A stretch of DNA of 5,518 nucleotides from Proteobacteria bacterium UBA964 (GCA_002292945.1 DBCG01000067.1:5327-10844), one strand, 5' to 3'. Shown: positions 1 through 5,518, numbered from the stretch's first letter. Translations and numbers: made by a program. The notes: generated from the sequence alone by a model not told the origin.

Positions 1-609
1 GGTGAGCGCCTGCAGGGTCGAATCGACGAGGTTCGGCGGCGCCGCCAAGGCCTCGGAGAGCAGATCGAACTCCGGCTGGCTCGCCGCCAAGCGCTCGCCA
101 TAGCGCACGAACTCGAAGCGCGGGTCGACCGCGTCGCGGATCACATCCGCCAGATCGTTGAGATAGAGCGTGGCGAGGTGCCGCGCGCGATCGTGGGTGC
201 CGAGCGCCCCGAACGCCCAGCCGAGCGGGTCGCCGTCCTCGCCCGGCAGATAGGCCTCGAGCGCCGCGAACCGCGGCCCCTCGGGGAGCCACCCCCGCCC
301 CGCGATGCGGTGCGCGAGGGTCGGGTCCCGGCCCTGCAGGAAGGCGATGACCGGGTCGATGGAGCGCTCGTAGGCCTCGAACTGCGAGAGCCAGCCGCGC
401 ACGCCGACGCTGCGTCGGCGTGATGGCAGGCGCAACGCGACCTCACGGATCTCCTGCAGCCCCGTCGCGCTCAGGAGCCGCAGCACCAGCGCCAAGGCGA
501 GGTCTTCCTGCGCCGCCTGCACGCCGCGCGAGCGCAGGAACCCCGTGAGATAGGCGGTCGACGGATACGGGGTGTTCAGCTGCGTCATCGGTGGGATGAC
601 GCTCAACAC
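1..609 (-). CDS. Radical SAM protein with B12-binding-like N-terminus (partial, runs off left edge)
   Basis: The first 203 codons of a larger protein are visible. The N-terminus reads VLSVIPPMTQLNTPYPSTAY followed by LTGFLRSRG, which I recognise as the opening of a family annotated as B12-binding-domain radical SAM proteins: a Rossmann-like strand, then the NTPYP(S/A)TAYLTGFL signature. Further family-like blocks are FLQGRDPTLAHRI (about residues 86-98) and VDPRFEFVRYGERLAASQPEF (split here as VDPRFEFVRY and GERLAASQPEF, about 160-180). The CxxxCxxC cluster motif and the catalytic barrel should lie beyond position 1. The classic DxHxxG cobalamin-binding motif is not seen, so real B12 binding is doubtful. 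I chose GTG at 607-609 because ATG at 586-588 would delete the conserved VLSVIPP strand; TTG at 604-606 is also possible. No clear Shine-Dalgarno precedes either. It begins 23 nt after the DUF481 stop, so co-transcription is likely. The substrate is unknown to me. Confidence 0.8.
   Translation of the reverse strand, partial: MLSVIPPMTQLNTPYPSTAYLTGFLRSRGVQAAQEDLALALVLRLLSATGLQEIREVALRLPSRRRSVGVRGWLSQFEAYERSIDPVIAFLQGRDPTLAHRIAGRGWLPEGPRFAALEAYLPGEDGDPLGWAFGALGTHDRARHLATLYLNDLADVIRDAVDPRFEFVRYGERLAASQPEFDLLSEALAAPPNLVDSTLQALT
400..422. repeat. Perfect 10-bp inverted repeat inside the radical SAM gene
   Basis: The arms CACGCCGACG (400-409) and CGTCGGCGTG (413-422) are exact reverse complements around a 3-base CTG spacer. 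In the mRNA this would be a very stable GC-rich stem. It encodes an Arg/Ser/Val/Gly stretch (RRRSVGV) of the radical SAM protein. No T-tract follows on either strand, so it does not look like an intrinsic terminator. It may be chance in high-GC coding DNA. Confidence 0.55.
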
Positions 610-632
610 CCGAAGATTTTTGAGCGGCGTGT

Positions 633-1346
633 TCAGAACCCGTAGACGAGGTTGAGGGTTGTGATCGTGTCCGTCGTCTTCAGGCCGAGCGGCGGGTCGG
701 AGTTGTAGCGCACGCCGATGCCCGCGGCGAGCGAGAAGCTGTCGCTCATCTTGACCTGCAGCGCGAGATCGTTCGCGGCGAAGGTGTTGCTGGAGCCGAC
801 TTCGACCACGAACTTGTCGATGATCTTGGTGGTCTCGGTGAGCGCGTGCTCGAACTTGAGTTCACCGGCGAAGATCGCCTCGCTCTCTACGAGACCCGTC
901 AGCGCGTACTCGAGACGCTTGTAACCGACACCGGCCTGACCGCTGAACTTGGTGGTGTCGGTGTCGATGAACTTGCGACCGATACCGGTGGTGGCGCTCG
1001 CCTGGTAATCGAAGCCGCTGAAGCGATCGTCCTCGTAGCGCAGGCCGCCGAAGAGGTAGGTGCGATCGTCGAGCTTGTAGTCGCTCTGCCAGAACGCCGC
1101 GTAACGCTCGGCGGTCTTGTCGCTGTCGTTGGTGGCACGCAGCGCCTGGATACCGAAGCCGTGCTTCCAGCGGTCGAGCTCCTTCGCCATCTCGAGCTTG
1201 ATGTTGACGGTGTCGGCATCGGAGTTGCCGCGCGCGATCACCGCGCCTGCTTCACCCTTGCCTTTCCACTGGGCGAGCGCCTGCGGCGACTGGGTGACGG
1301 CCAAGGCCGCAGCCGACAGGACTGCAAAGATCATGGAACGGGACAT
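633..1346 (-). CDS. DUF481 family (YdiY-like) outer-membrane beta-barrel protein
   Basis: The protein has 237 residues. Residues 1-25 form a Sec signal peptide: a short basic start (MSRSM), a hydrophobic core (IFAVLSAAALAVT), then SPQALA with likely signal peptidase I cleavage before QWKGKG. The mature part opens with GEAGAVIARGNSDADTVNIK, matching the DUF481 opening (G..SGN(S/T)D..T), and alternates short strands typical of an outer-membrane barrel: WKHGFGIQALRATND, TYLFGGLRYEDDRFSGFDY, TGIGRKFI, SGQAGVGYKRLEY. It ends in LNLVYGF, with the C-terminal Phe used as an outer-membrane insertion signal. E. coli YdiY belongs to this family and has no firmly known function. Start ATG 1344-1346 is preceded by GAGGAG (1354-1359) at 7-nt spacing. 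A longer in-frame reading from 1502 would place 52 residues before the signal peptide and is unlikely. The gene is first in its unit, with the radical SAM gene downstream. Confidence 0.88.
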   Translation of the reverse strand: MSRSMIFAVLSAAALAVTQSPQALAQWKGKGEAGAVIARGNSDADTVNIKLEMAKELDRWKHGFGIQALRATNDSDKTAERYAAFWQSDYKLDDRTYLFGGLRYEDDRFSGFDYQASATTGIGRKFIDTDTTKFSGQAGVGYKRLEYALTGLVESEAIFAGELKFEHALTETTKIIDKFVVEVGSSNTFAANDLALQVKMSDSFSLAAGIGVRYNSDPPLGLKTTDTITTLNLVYGF

Positions 1347-1353
1347 GTTCGGA

Positions 1354-1359
1354 CTCCTC
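1354..1359 (-). promoter_or_regulatory. Shine-Dalgarno of the DUF481 gene (fixes its start)
   Basis: GAGGAG on the minus strand lies 7 nt upstream of ATG 1344-1346. This strong site supports the start that gives a normal signal peptide, against the longer upstream reading. Confidence 0.8.
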
Positions 1360-1374
1360 GTTGATTGACAGGCA

Positions 1375-1390
1375 TCGCCCGTCCGGGCGA
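1375..1390. repeat. Hairpin in the DUF481 5' leader
   Basis: TCGCCC (1375-1380) and GGGCGA (1385-1390) are exact reverse complements with a 4-base loop. If the predicted promoter is right, this stem lies in the 5' untranslated leader, 15 nt upstream of the Shine-Dalgarno. It does not pair with the ribosome-binding site, so a role in mRNA stability is more plausible than translation control. Confidence 0.45.
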
Positions 1391-1397
1391 CACCCTG

Positions 1398-1436
1398 AAA
1401 AAGGGTGCGGATTGTGCCTTTTTTTGCGCCCTTTTT
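1398..1436. terminator. Bidirectional intrinsic terminator after the queuosine transporter gene
   Basis: AAAAAGGGTGC (1398-1408) and GCGCCCTTTTT (1426-1436) are reverse complements at 10 of 11 positions around a 17-base spacer. On either strand this gives A-tract, GC stem, U-tract. On the minus strand the stem pairs GGGCGC with GCACCC (one mismatch) and is followed by TTTTT. It lies about 30 bases after the stop of the transporter gene. It would end the rimM-trmD-rplS-sppA-transporter unit. The stem is short and the loop long, so efficiency is uncertain. Confidence 0.55.
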
Positions 1437-1439
1437 GAA
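1411..1439 (-). promoter_or_regulatory. Possible sigma70 promoter for the DUF481 gene
   Basis: On the minus strand TTCAAA (1434-1439) and CACAAT (1411-1416) each match the -35 and -10 consensus at 4 of 6 bases, with a 17-base A-rich spacer. Transcription would start near 1404, giving a leader of about 57 nt. The elements sit inside the terminator inverted repeat. This is a by-eye call, and weak matches of this kind are common in A/T-rich patches. Confidence 0.3.
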
Positions 1440-1464
1440 CATGTCTTTGAGGGGTTCGCGGAGT

Positions 1465-2229
1465 CTAGTGCGCCGCCTCGGTCCGCAGCCGTTCGGCCTC
1501 ATCGGCGCCGAGATAGGTCTTGATCAGGCGGCGCGCGAGATACAGCAAGGGGATCAGCGCGATCGCCATGGCCAACTTGTAGGCGTAGTTGACCGTGCCG
1601 ACCGCCAGGAACTGCGCCATCGACCATTGCTGCGGCCCGAGCACGAACGCGATGTAGAGCACCACGAAGCTGTCGACCAACTGCGAGATCGCGGTCGAAC
1701 CGGTCGCGCGCAACCAGACCAGCCGCTCGCCCGTCGCACGCCGGATGCGGTGGAACACCGCGACATCGATCAACTGGCCGACCAGGAAGGCGACCACGGA
1801 ACCGGCGATGATCCAGAGGCCTTGGCCGAAGATCAGCGCGAACGCGCGCTGGATGTCTGGGACCCCGAGGTCACGGTTGGCCTCGACCCAGAACCCGGCG
1901 GGCGCGAGGGCGATGGCCGCGTAGGCAGCGGCGAAGGCGTAGCAGATGAAGGCCACGGCGATCCAGGAGATCAGCCGCACGCCCCGCACGCCGAAGTATT
2001 CGTTGATGATGTCGGTCATCACGAACACGAACGGCCACAGCAGCACGCCGGCGGTGAAGCTGAGATTGCCCTGCACGCCGAGCAGCGACCACTCTACCGG
2101 CTCGATGCCGAGGGTGCTCTCGAGCGAGAAGATCTTGCCACCGACGAAATTCGCCAACATCGCGTTGGTGAGGAAGAACCCCGCCAACACGATGAACAGC
2201 CGATTGGCCTTGAGATCGGTGGTGCGCAT
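1465..2229 (-). CDS. Queuosine precursor transporter (VUT / DUF165 family, YhhQ-like)
   Basis: This 254-residue inner-membrane protein has about six hydrophobic segments, near residues 10-30, 58-72, 86-110, 132-157, 178-198 and 206-232. Family marks are WPFVFVMTDIINEYFGVRGV (66-85), where the T-D-x-x-x-E-x-(F/Y)G block follows the second helix, and ATGSTAISQLVDSFVV (175-190), the S-T-x-x-(S)-Q-x-x-D block before the fifth helix. E. coli YhhQ of this family takes up queuosine precursors (preQ0/preQ1) used to modify tRNA position 34; that role is inferred here from family membership. Compared with YhhQ it has a longer loop around residues 108-130, as in the COG1738 members I know. Start ATG 2227-2229 has a modest GAGG at 2234-2237 (4-nt spacing). 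It begins 32 nt after the sppA stop and is followed by the terminator at 1398-1436, so it is probably last in the operon. Confidence 0.88.
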   Translation of the reverse strand: MRTTDLKANRLFIVLAGFFLTNAMLANFVGGKIFSLESTLGIEPVEWSLLGVQGNLSFTAGVLLWPFVFVMTDIINEYFGVRGVRLISWIAVAFICYAFAAAYAAIALAPAGFWVEANRDLGVPDIQRAFALIFGQGLWIIAGSVVAFLVGQLIDVAVFHRIRRATGERLVWLRATGSTAISQLVDSFVVLYIAFVLGPQQWSMAQFLAVGTVNYAYKLAMAIALIPLLYLARRLIKTYLGADEAERLRTEAAH

Positions 2230-2261
2230 GGCGCCTCGTGCGCTGCGTTCTTGCGACGGGG

Positions 2262-4121
2262 TCAGTACGGGGTGCAGAAGCAGTGCGCGTAGAGCCGTCC
2301 GGGCACCGCGCCAGCGCGCAGCCGCAGCATCTCGCGCTCGACCGGCGAGAACTCGCGACGCACGGCTTGCAGCGCCGCGAGCGCCTCGGCATCGACGCCC
2401 GAACCCCCGAGCTCGACACCGCGCAGCAGCACCCGGGCGGCGAAGGCACGCACCGAGCTCACGATCTGCTGGGCGAAGTTCTTCTCAGGTTCGAGGAAAT
2501 CCCGCGACCATTCCCCTTCGACGAGCTTGGCGCGCTTGGCGGCCGCGTTCACCGCATCGTCGAGCGAACCGAGCGAATCGACGAGACCGAGCCGCTTCGC
2601 ATCGCGACCTGACCAGACGCGCCCCTGCGCGATGGCATCCACCTGGTCGCGGGTGAGCTTACGGCCGCTCGACACGCGCGCGAGGAAATCTTCGTAGCCG
2701 CGCTCGATGACCGATTGCAGCAATTGCGAGGCGGCGGGGCCGATCGGCCGATCGAGGCGCAGTTCACCCGAGAGCGGCGTGGTGCCGACACCGTCGGTAC
2801 CGATGCCCAACTTCTGGAAGGCGCGCGGCGCCGTCGGGAAGAGGCCGAAGATGCCGATGGAACCGGTGATGGTCGCGGGGCTCGCCCAGATCTCATCCGC
2901 CGGTGCGGCGATGTAGTACCCGCCCGAGGCTGCGAGGTCACCCATCGAGACGACGACCGGTCGCCCGGTCGCCTTGAAGGCGTTGATCTCGCGATAGATC
3001 TGCTCGGACGCGCTCACACTGCCGCCCGGGCTGTCGACGCGAAGCACCAGGGCCTTGATGTCCTCATCGAGGCGGGCCTTGCGGATGGCCGTGGACATCT
3101 TGTCGCCGGAGATGACCCCGCCACCGTCGCCGTCGACGATCTCGCCGGAACCCACCAGCACCGCGATGCGTTGGTCCTCAGCTTTTCCGAGCCGGTTCTC
3201 GGCACGCGCGATACGCAGGTAGTCGCGGAAGCCGACCGAGCGGTAGCTGTCGTTGTCTTCGTCTTTGCCGGCGAGCTCCATCACCCGCCGCTCGACCTCG
3301 AGGGGGGTCTTGAGCGCCGTCACGAGCTTGGCCTGCAGGGCGACCTTCGCGATGTCGCCCTTGGCCGCCTGGACCTGCGGGGACAGCGTGGTCACGAAGG
3401 AGCGCAAGGCATCGGGGGTGAGCCCGCGGGCCTTCGACACCGAGGCGATGTAGGTCTCCCAAAGGGTGTTGACGAACGCTTGGCTCGCCTCACGGTCCTC
3501 GGGCGACATATCGGAGCGCAGGTAAGGCTCTACCGCACTCTTGTAGGTGCCCACCCGGAAGACATTGATGTCCACGCCGAGCTTGTCGAGCGCGTCCTTG
3601 TAGTAGTTCCGGTAACGCTCGTAGCCCTCGAGGACCAAGATGCCCATCGGGTCGATGTAGATCTCGTCGGCGTGCGCGGCGACATAGTAGGTGTCGCGCG
3701 CGTAGCTGTTGGCCGACGCGATGACCTTCTTGCCGGATTTGCGGAAATCGATGATCGCCCGCGACAGCTCCTCGAGGGTCGGCTGTCCGGCCCCTGACAT
3801 GCGGTCGAACTCCAACACGACGGTCTTGATGCGCGGGTCGGCCTTCGCCGCGTGCAAGGCGTCCACGAGATCGCGCAGCAGCGTCTCGTCGCGGCCGAGC
3901 CCGCGCGCCTCGGCGATGGCGAGTTCGAGCGGATCTCCCGAGAGCTGCTCGACGATCTCCCCTTCCGGCCGCAGCACCAAGGCAGCGTCCGAGGGGAGTT
4001 TCGGTACCGAGCCCTGCAGGGCCCCGAAGAGGAAGCCGAAGATCACGAGGAGCAGCGCGAGGTGCAGCACCTTGCGCAGACCATCGAGACCCCGGAACAG
4101 GAAGCTGAAGATTTTCTTCAC
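2262..4121 (-). CDS. sppA: Signal peptide peptidase SppA, 67K type (protease IV)
   Basis: This 619-residue protein is the usual length for the duplicated, 67K form of SppA, which cleaves leftover signal peptides in the inner membrane with its active site facing the periplasm. Residues 1-17 are basic, and 18-36 form one transmembrane anchor (VLHLALLLVIFGFLFGALQG). Two S49 peptidase domains follow. The N-terminal one supplies the general-base lysine in VGTYKSAVEPY (Lys194). The C-terminal one has RVDSPGGSVSASE (361-373) and MGDLAASGGYYIAAPADEIW (393-412) with the nucleophile Ser399, matching E. coli Lys209 and Ser409. Both catalytic residues are present, so the enzyme should be active. The start is GTG at 4119-4121; the same frame has a stop at 4137-4139, so no earlier start exists. 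The Shine-Dalgarno GGGGAGGA is strong. It follows rplS by 50 nt with no evident terminator. The short tail ends in HCFCTPY. Confidence 0.96.
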   Translation of the reverse strand: MKKIFSFLFRGLDGLRKVLHLALLLVIFGFLFGALQGSVPKLPSDAALVLRPEGEIVEQLSGDPLELAIAEARGLGRDETLLRDLVDALHAAKADPRIKTVVLEFDRMSGAGQPTLEELSRAIIDFRKSGKKVIASANSYARDTYYVAAHADEIYIDPMGILVLEGYERYRNYYKDALDKLGVDINVFRVGTYKSAVEPYLRSDMSPEDREASQAFVNTLWETYIASVSKARGLTPDALRSFVTTLSPQVQAAKGDIAKVALQAKLVTALKTPLEVERRVMELAGKDEDNDSYRSVGFRDYLRIARAENRLGKAEDQRIAVLVGSGEIVDGDGGGVISGDKMSTAIRKARLDEDIKALVLRVDSPGGSVSASEQIYREINAFKATGRPVVVSMGDLAASGGYYIAAPADEIWASPATITGSIGIFGLFPTAPRAFQKLGIGTDGVGTTPLSGELRLDRPIGPAASQLLQSVIERGYEDFLARVSSGRKLTRDQVDAIAQGRVWSGRDAKRLGLVDSLGSLDDAVNAAAKRAKLVEGEWSRDFLEPEKNFAQQIVSSVRAFAARVLLRGVELGGSGVDAEALAALQAVRREFSPVEREMLRLRAGAVPGRLYAHCFCTPY

Positions 4122-4128
4122 GCGATCA

Positions 4129-4143
4129 TCCTCCCCTCAGGGG
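4129..4143 (-). promoter_or_regulatory. sppA Shine-Dalgarno overlapped by a small GC hairpin
   Basis: On the minus strand CCCC (4140-4143), TGA (4137-4139) and GGGG (4133-4136) can form a 4-bp stem whose right arm includes the first G residues of the GGAGGA ribosome-binding site (4129-4134). This site sets the GTG start 7 nt further on. Partial masking could lower translation, but a 4-bp stem with a 3-base loop is marginal. Confidence 0.4.
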
Positions 4144-4171
4144 TTCCACTCAGGGACGACTGCCGCAGCGG

Positions 4172-4516
4172 TCAGACCTTCTCTTCGATGCGTGCGGCCT
4201 TGCCGGACAGATCGCGCAGATAGTAGAGCTTGGCGCGACGGACATTGCCGCGACGCTTGATCGTCACATCGGCGATGGACGGGCTGTGCGACTGGAAGGT
4301 GCGCTCGACGCCCTCGCCATGCGAGATCTTGCGCACCGTGAACGAGGAGTTGAGCCCCCGGTTGCTGCGCGCGATGACCACGCCTTCGTAGGCCTGGACA
4401 CGCTCGCGATCGCCTTCGATCACTTTGACGTTGACGACCACGGTGTCACCGGGCTTGAAGTCCGGCAACTGACGGACGATCCGGCGTGATTCCATTTCAG
4501 CGATGACGTTAGCCAT
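4172..4516 (-). CDS. rplS: 50S ribosomal protein L19
   Basis: The protein has 114 residues, against about 115 in E. coli. The opening MANVIAEMESRRIVRQLPDF, the block FKPGDTVVVNVKVIEGDRER, then VQAYEGVVIARSNRGLNSSF, TVRKISHGEGVERTFQSHSP and the end VRRAKLYYLRDLSGKAARI are the conserved L19 sequence from end to end. L19 sits at the 30S-50S interface and takes part in an intersubunit bridge. Start ATG 4514-4516 gives the standard N-terminus; an upstream in-frame reading from 4570 would add 18 residues and is not conserved. The purine-rich AGAGGTGGAG at 4521-4530, inside the end of trmD, serves as ribosome-binding site. The gene overlaps the 3' end of trmD by 8 nt, the usual order in proteobacteria, so the two are probably translationally coupled. 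Confidence 0.98.
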   Translation of the reverse strand: MANVIAEMESRRIVRQLPDFKPGDTVVVNVKVIEGDRERVQAYEGVVIARSNRGLNSSFTVRKISHGEGVERTFQSHSPSIADVTIKRRGNVRRAKLYYLRDLSGKAARIEEKV

Positions 4517-5282
4517 TTTTCTCCACCTCTCGCTCAGCGAGGAATTCATCCAAAAGCGCGCGCTCCTCATCGGAGAGCGTCCTGCCCAAAACCTTGCCGC
4601 CCTCGAACAGATCGGGACGTCGCAAGAACGTGCGACCCACCGCCTGCTTCAAGCGCCAGCGCCGGATGGCGGCGTGGTTGCCGCCCTGCAGCACCGCCGG
4701 CACCGCCCGGCCTTCCCACTCGAGCGGCCGCGTGTAATGCGGCCAATCGAGCCTACCTTCGGTGAAGGACTCCTCCTCGCTAGAGCGCTCGTCGCCGAGC
4801 GCCCCGGGCAGCAGCCTCACCACCGCGTCGATCACCGCCAAGGCCGCGAACTCGCCGCCGGAGAGCACGAAGTCTCCGATCGAGAGCTCACGGTCGATGC
4901 GTGAATCGACCACCCGTTGGTCGAGCCCCTCGTAGCGGCTCGCCACCAACACGAAACCTCGCAGGGCGGACATCTCCCGCGCCATGCGTTGATCGAACAC
5001 CTCGCCCTGCGCCGAGAGGTGGATGCGCAACGCACCCTCCCCCACGCACGCCTGCGCGGCGTCGATCGCCTTGGCCCAAGGCGGTGGTGTTCCCACCATC
5101 CCGGGGCCTCCGCCGTACGGGCGGTCATCGACCGTCCGGTGCGGATCCGTCGCGGCCTGTCTGGGATCGAGACAATCGATCGTCACCAGCCCGCGCTCGG
5201 CCGCACGGCCGAGCACTCCGAAACCCAATGCTCCCCGCATCAGCTCGGGGAACAAGGTGACCACTGCGATACGCGGCGCCAC
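4509..5282 (-). CDS. trmD: tRNA (guanine-37-N1)-methyltransferase
   Basis: The 257-residue protein (255 in E. coli) uses S-adenosylmethionine to methylate G37 next to the anticodon, which prevents +1 frameshifting. Conserved blocks in order: VVTLFPELM (7-15), HRTVDDRPYGGGPGM (48-62), the trefoil-knot SAM-binding loops IHLSAQG (87-93), ASRYEGLDQRV (114-124) and SIGDFVLSGGEFAALAVIDA (134-153), then SFTEGRLDWPHYTRP (172-186) and GGNHAAIRRWRLKQAVGRTF (200-219). Residue 171 is Glu where E. coli has the catalytic Asp169. The start is not ATG. GTG at 5280-5282 lies 10 nt from GGAGG (5293-5297); TTG at 5286-5288 lies 4 nt away and overlaps the rimM stop as TTGA. I prefer GTG, but TTG would only add two residues. 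The stop TAA at 4509-4511 lies inside rplS. Confidence 0.97.
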   Translation of the reverse strand: MAPRIAVVTLFPELMRGALGFGVLGRAAERGLVTIDCLDPRQAATDPHRTVDDRPYGGGPGMVGTPPPWAKAIDAAQACVGEGALRIHLSAQGEVFDQRMAREMSALRGFVLVASRYEGLDQRVVDSRIDRELSIGDFVLSGGEFAALAVIDAVVRLLPGALGDERSSEEESFTEGRLDWPHYTRPLEWEGRAVPAVLQGGNHAAIRRWRLKQAVGRTFLRRPDLFEGGKVLGRTLSDEERALLDEFLAEREVEKNG

Positions 5283-5284
5283 CG

Positions 5285-5518
5285 TCAAAAATCCTCCGGC
5301 CAATCGACCACCATGCGGCGAGCCGCCGGGTCGATGCTGCGCAGGTGCTGCCCCGTCACCGGGATCCAGCGCTCGCGCTCGCCCTTCACGACCATGACGG
5401 CCCCTGCCGGCAGGTCTTCGAACCGTTCGAGCGTGCCGAAGTCGGCACCCTCGAGATTGACCACCTGGCACCCGATCAGGTCGTGCTGGTAGTGCTCACC
5501 GGGCCCCGGGGGTGGTAG
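5285..5518 (-). CDS. rimM: Ribosome maturation factor RimM (C-terminal part, runs off right edge)
   Basis: The last 77 residues are present, starting LPPPGPGEHYQHDLIGCQVV. The (E/G)xYxHDLIGxxV motif opens the PRC-barrel domain of RimM, which contacts ribosomal protein S19. Next come NLEGADFGTLERF, a GAVMVVKGERERWIPVT block and the typical ending RRMVVDWPEDF. RimM assists maturation of the 30S head and 16S rRNA. The N-terminal half lies outside the window. The stop TGA at 5285-5287 lies within a few bases of the trmD start, and the trmD ribosome-binding site GGAGG is inside the rimM coding sequence. The order rimM-trmD-rplS is that of the classical operon, so rpsP is expected beyond the right edge. 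Confidence 0.95.
   Translation of the reverse strand, partial: LPPPGPGEHYQHDLIGCQVVNLEGADFGTLERFEDLPAGAVMVVKGERERWIPVTGQHLRSIDPAARRMVVDWPEDF
5293..5297 (-). promoter_or_regulatory. trmD Shine-Dalgarno inside the rimM 3' end
   Basis: GGAGG on the minus strand overlaps the Pro-Glu-Asp codons of rimM. It serves either GTG 5280-5282 (10-nt spacing) or TTG 5286-5288 (4-nt spacing). Neither spacing is ideal, so the site does not settle the start. Confidence 0.65.

Noticed and set aside
586..588. ATG as the start of the radical SAM gene
   Set aside because: It would remove the conserved VLSVIPP strand just before it and has no better ribosome-binding site than GTG 607-609.
1347..1502. 52-residue N-terminal extension of the DUF481 protein
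   Set aside because: It would place a basic, non-conserved stretch before a complete signal peptide, and it runs through the terminator/promoter region. ATG 1344-1346 has its own strong ribosome-binding site.
1405..2292. Long open frame on the plus strand opposite the transporter gene
   Set aside because: Its translation is rich in Asp, Glu, Arg, His and Gln with no hydrophobic core or domain. The opposite strand encodes a clear membrane protein family, so this is a high-GC antisense shadow.
2715..3797. 360-codon open frame on the plus strand opposite sppA
   Set aside because: The composition is typical of antisense reading of a GC-rich gene and shows no recognisable motif, while the minus strand carries full-length SppA with both catalytic residues.
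4118..4129. Three-codon ATG reading frame before sppA as a leader peptide gene
   Set aside because: The ATG directly abuts the Shine-Dalgarno, leaving almost no spacing, and the frame is too short to support. I noted it only as part of the sppA leader.
4122..4171. Terminator between rplS and sppA
   Set aside because: The only stem (CCCC/GGGG) is not followed by a T-tract and overlaps the sppA ribosome-binding site, so I see no intrinsic terminator here.
4517..4570. 18-residue N-terminal extension of L19
   Set aside because: The upstream codons lie within the end of trmD and are not part of the conserved L19 N-terminus, which begins MANVIAEM.

Overview
This is an ordinary, densely packed bacterial chromosomal segment. 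It has high GC, and every gene I can support lies on the minus strand. Translational-operon order, ribosomal protein type and protein similarity point to a high-GC gammaproteobacterium (Xanthomonadales / Nevskiales / Steroidobacter-like). That placement is inference from protein style, not from a marker alignment.

Reading in the direction of transcription (right to left), the window opens inside rimM (16S rRNA maturation factor, C-terminal part only). It continues with trmD (tRNA m1G37 methyltransferase) and rplS (ribosomal protein L19). This is the tail of the classical rpsP-rimM-trmD-rplS operon. The genes are tightly coupled: rimM and trmD are within 2 nt of each other or overlap by 4 nt, and trmD and rplS overlap by 8 nt. 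After a 50-nt gap comes sppA, a full-length 67K-type membrane-anchored signal peptide peptidase with a GTG start. After 32 nt comes a queuosine-precursor transporter of the VUT/YhhQ (DUF165) family. The gaps are short and contain no terminator I can see, so these five genes may be one transcription unit. It would end at an A/T-tailed inverted repeat at 1398-1436.

A second unit starts from a possible promoter embedded in that terminator region. It encodes a secreted DUF481 (YdiY-like) outer-membrane beta-barrel protein. About 23 nt later begins a radical SAM protein of the B12-binding-like type, which runs off the left edge before its iron-sulfur cluster motif.

The functional themes are translation (ribosome assembly factor, ribosomal protein, two systems acting on the tRNA anticodon loop) and envelope quality control (SppA, outer-membrane barrel). 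I found no mobile element, CRISPR array, tRNA/rRNA gene, defence system or convincing new system. No gene-free stretch exceeds about 120 bases. The points worth a second look are small: an overlapping terminator/promoter/hairpin cluster, Glu at the usual catalytic Asp position of TrmD, start-codon and coupling arrangements, and the uncharacterised radical SAM gene.
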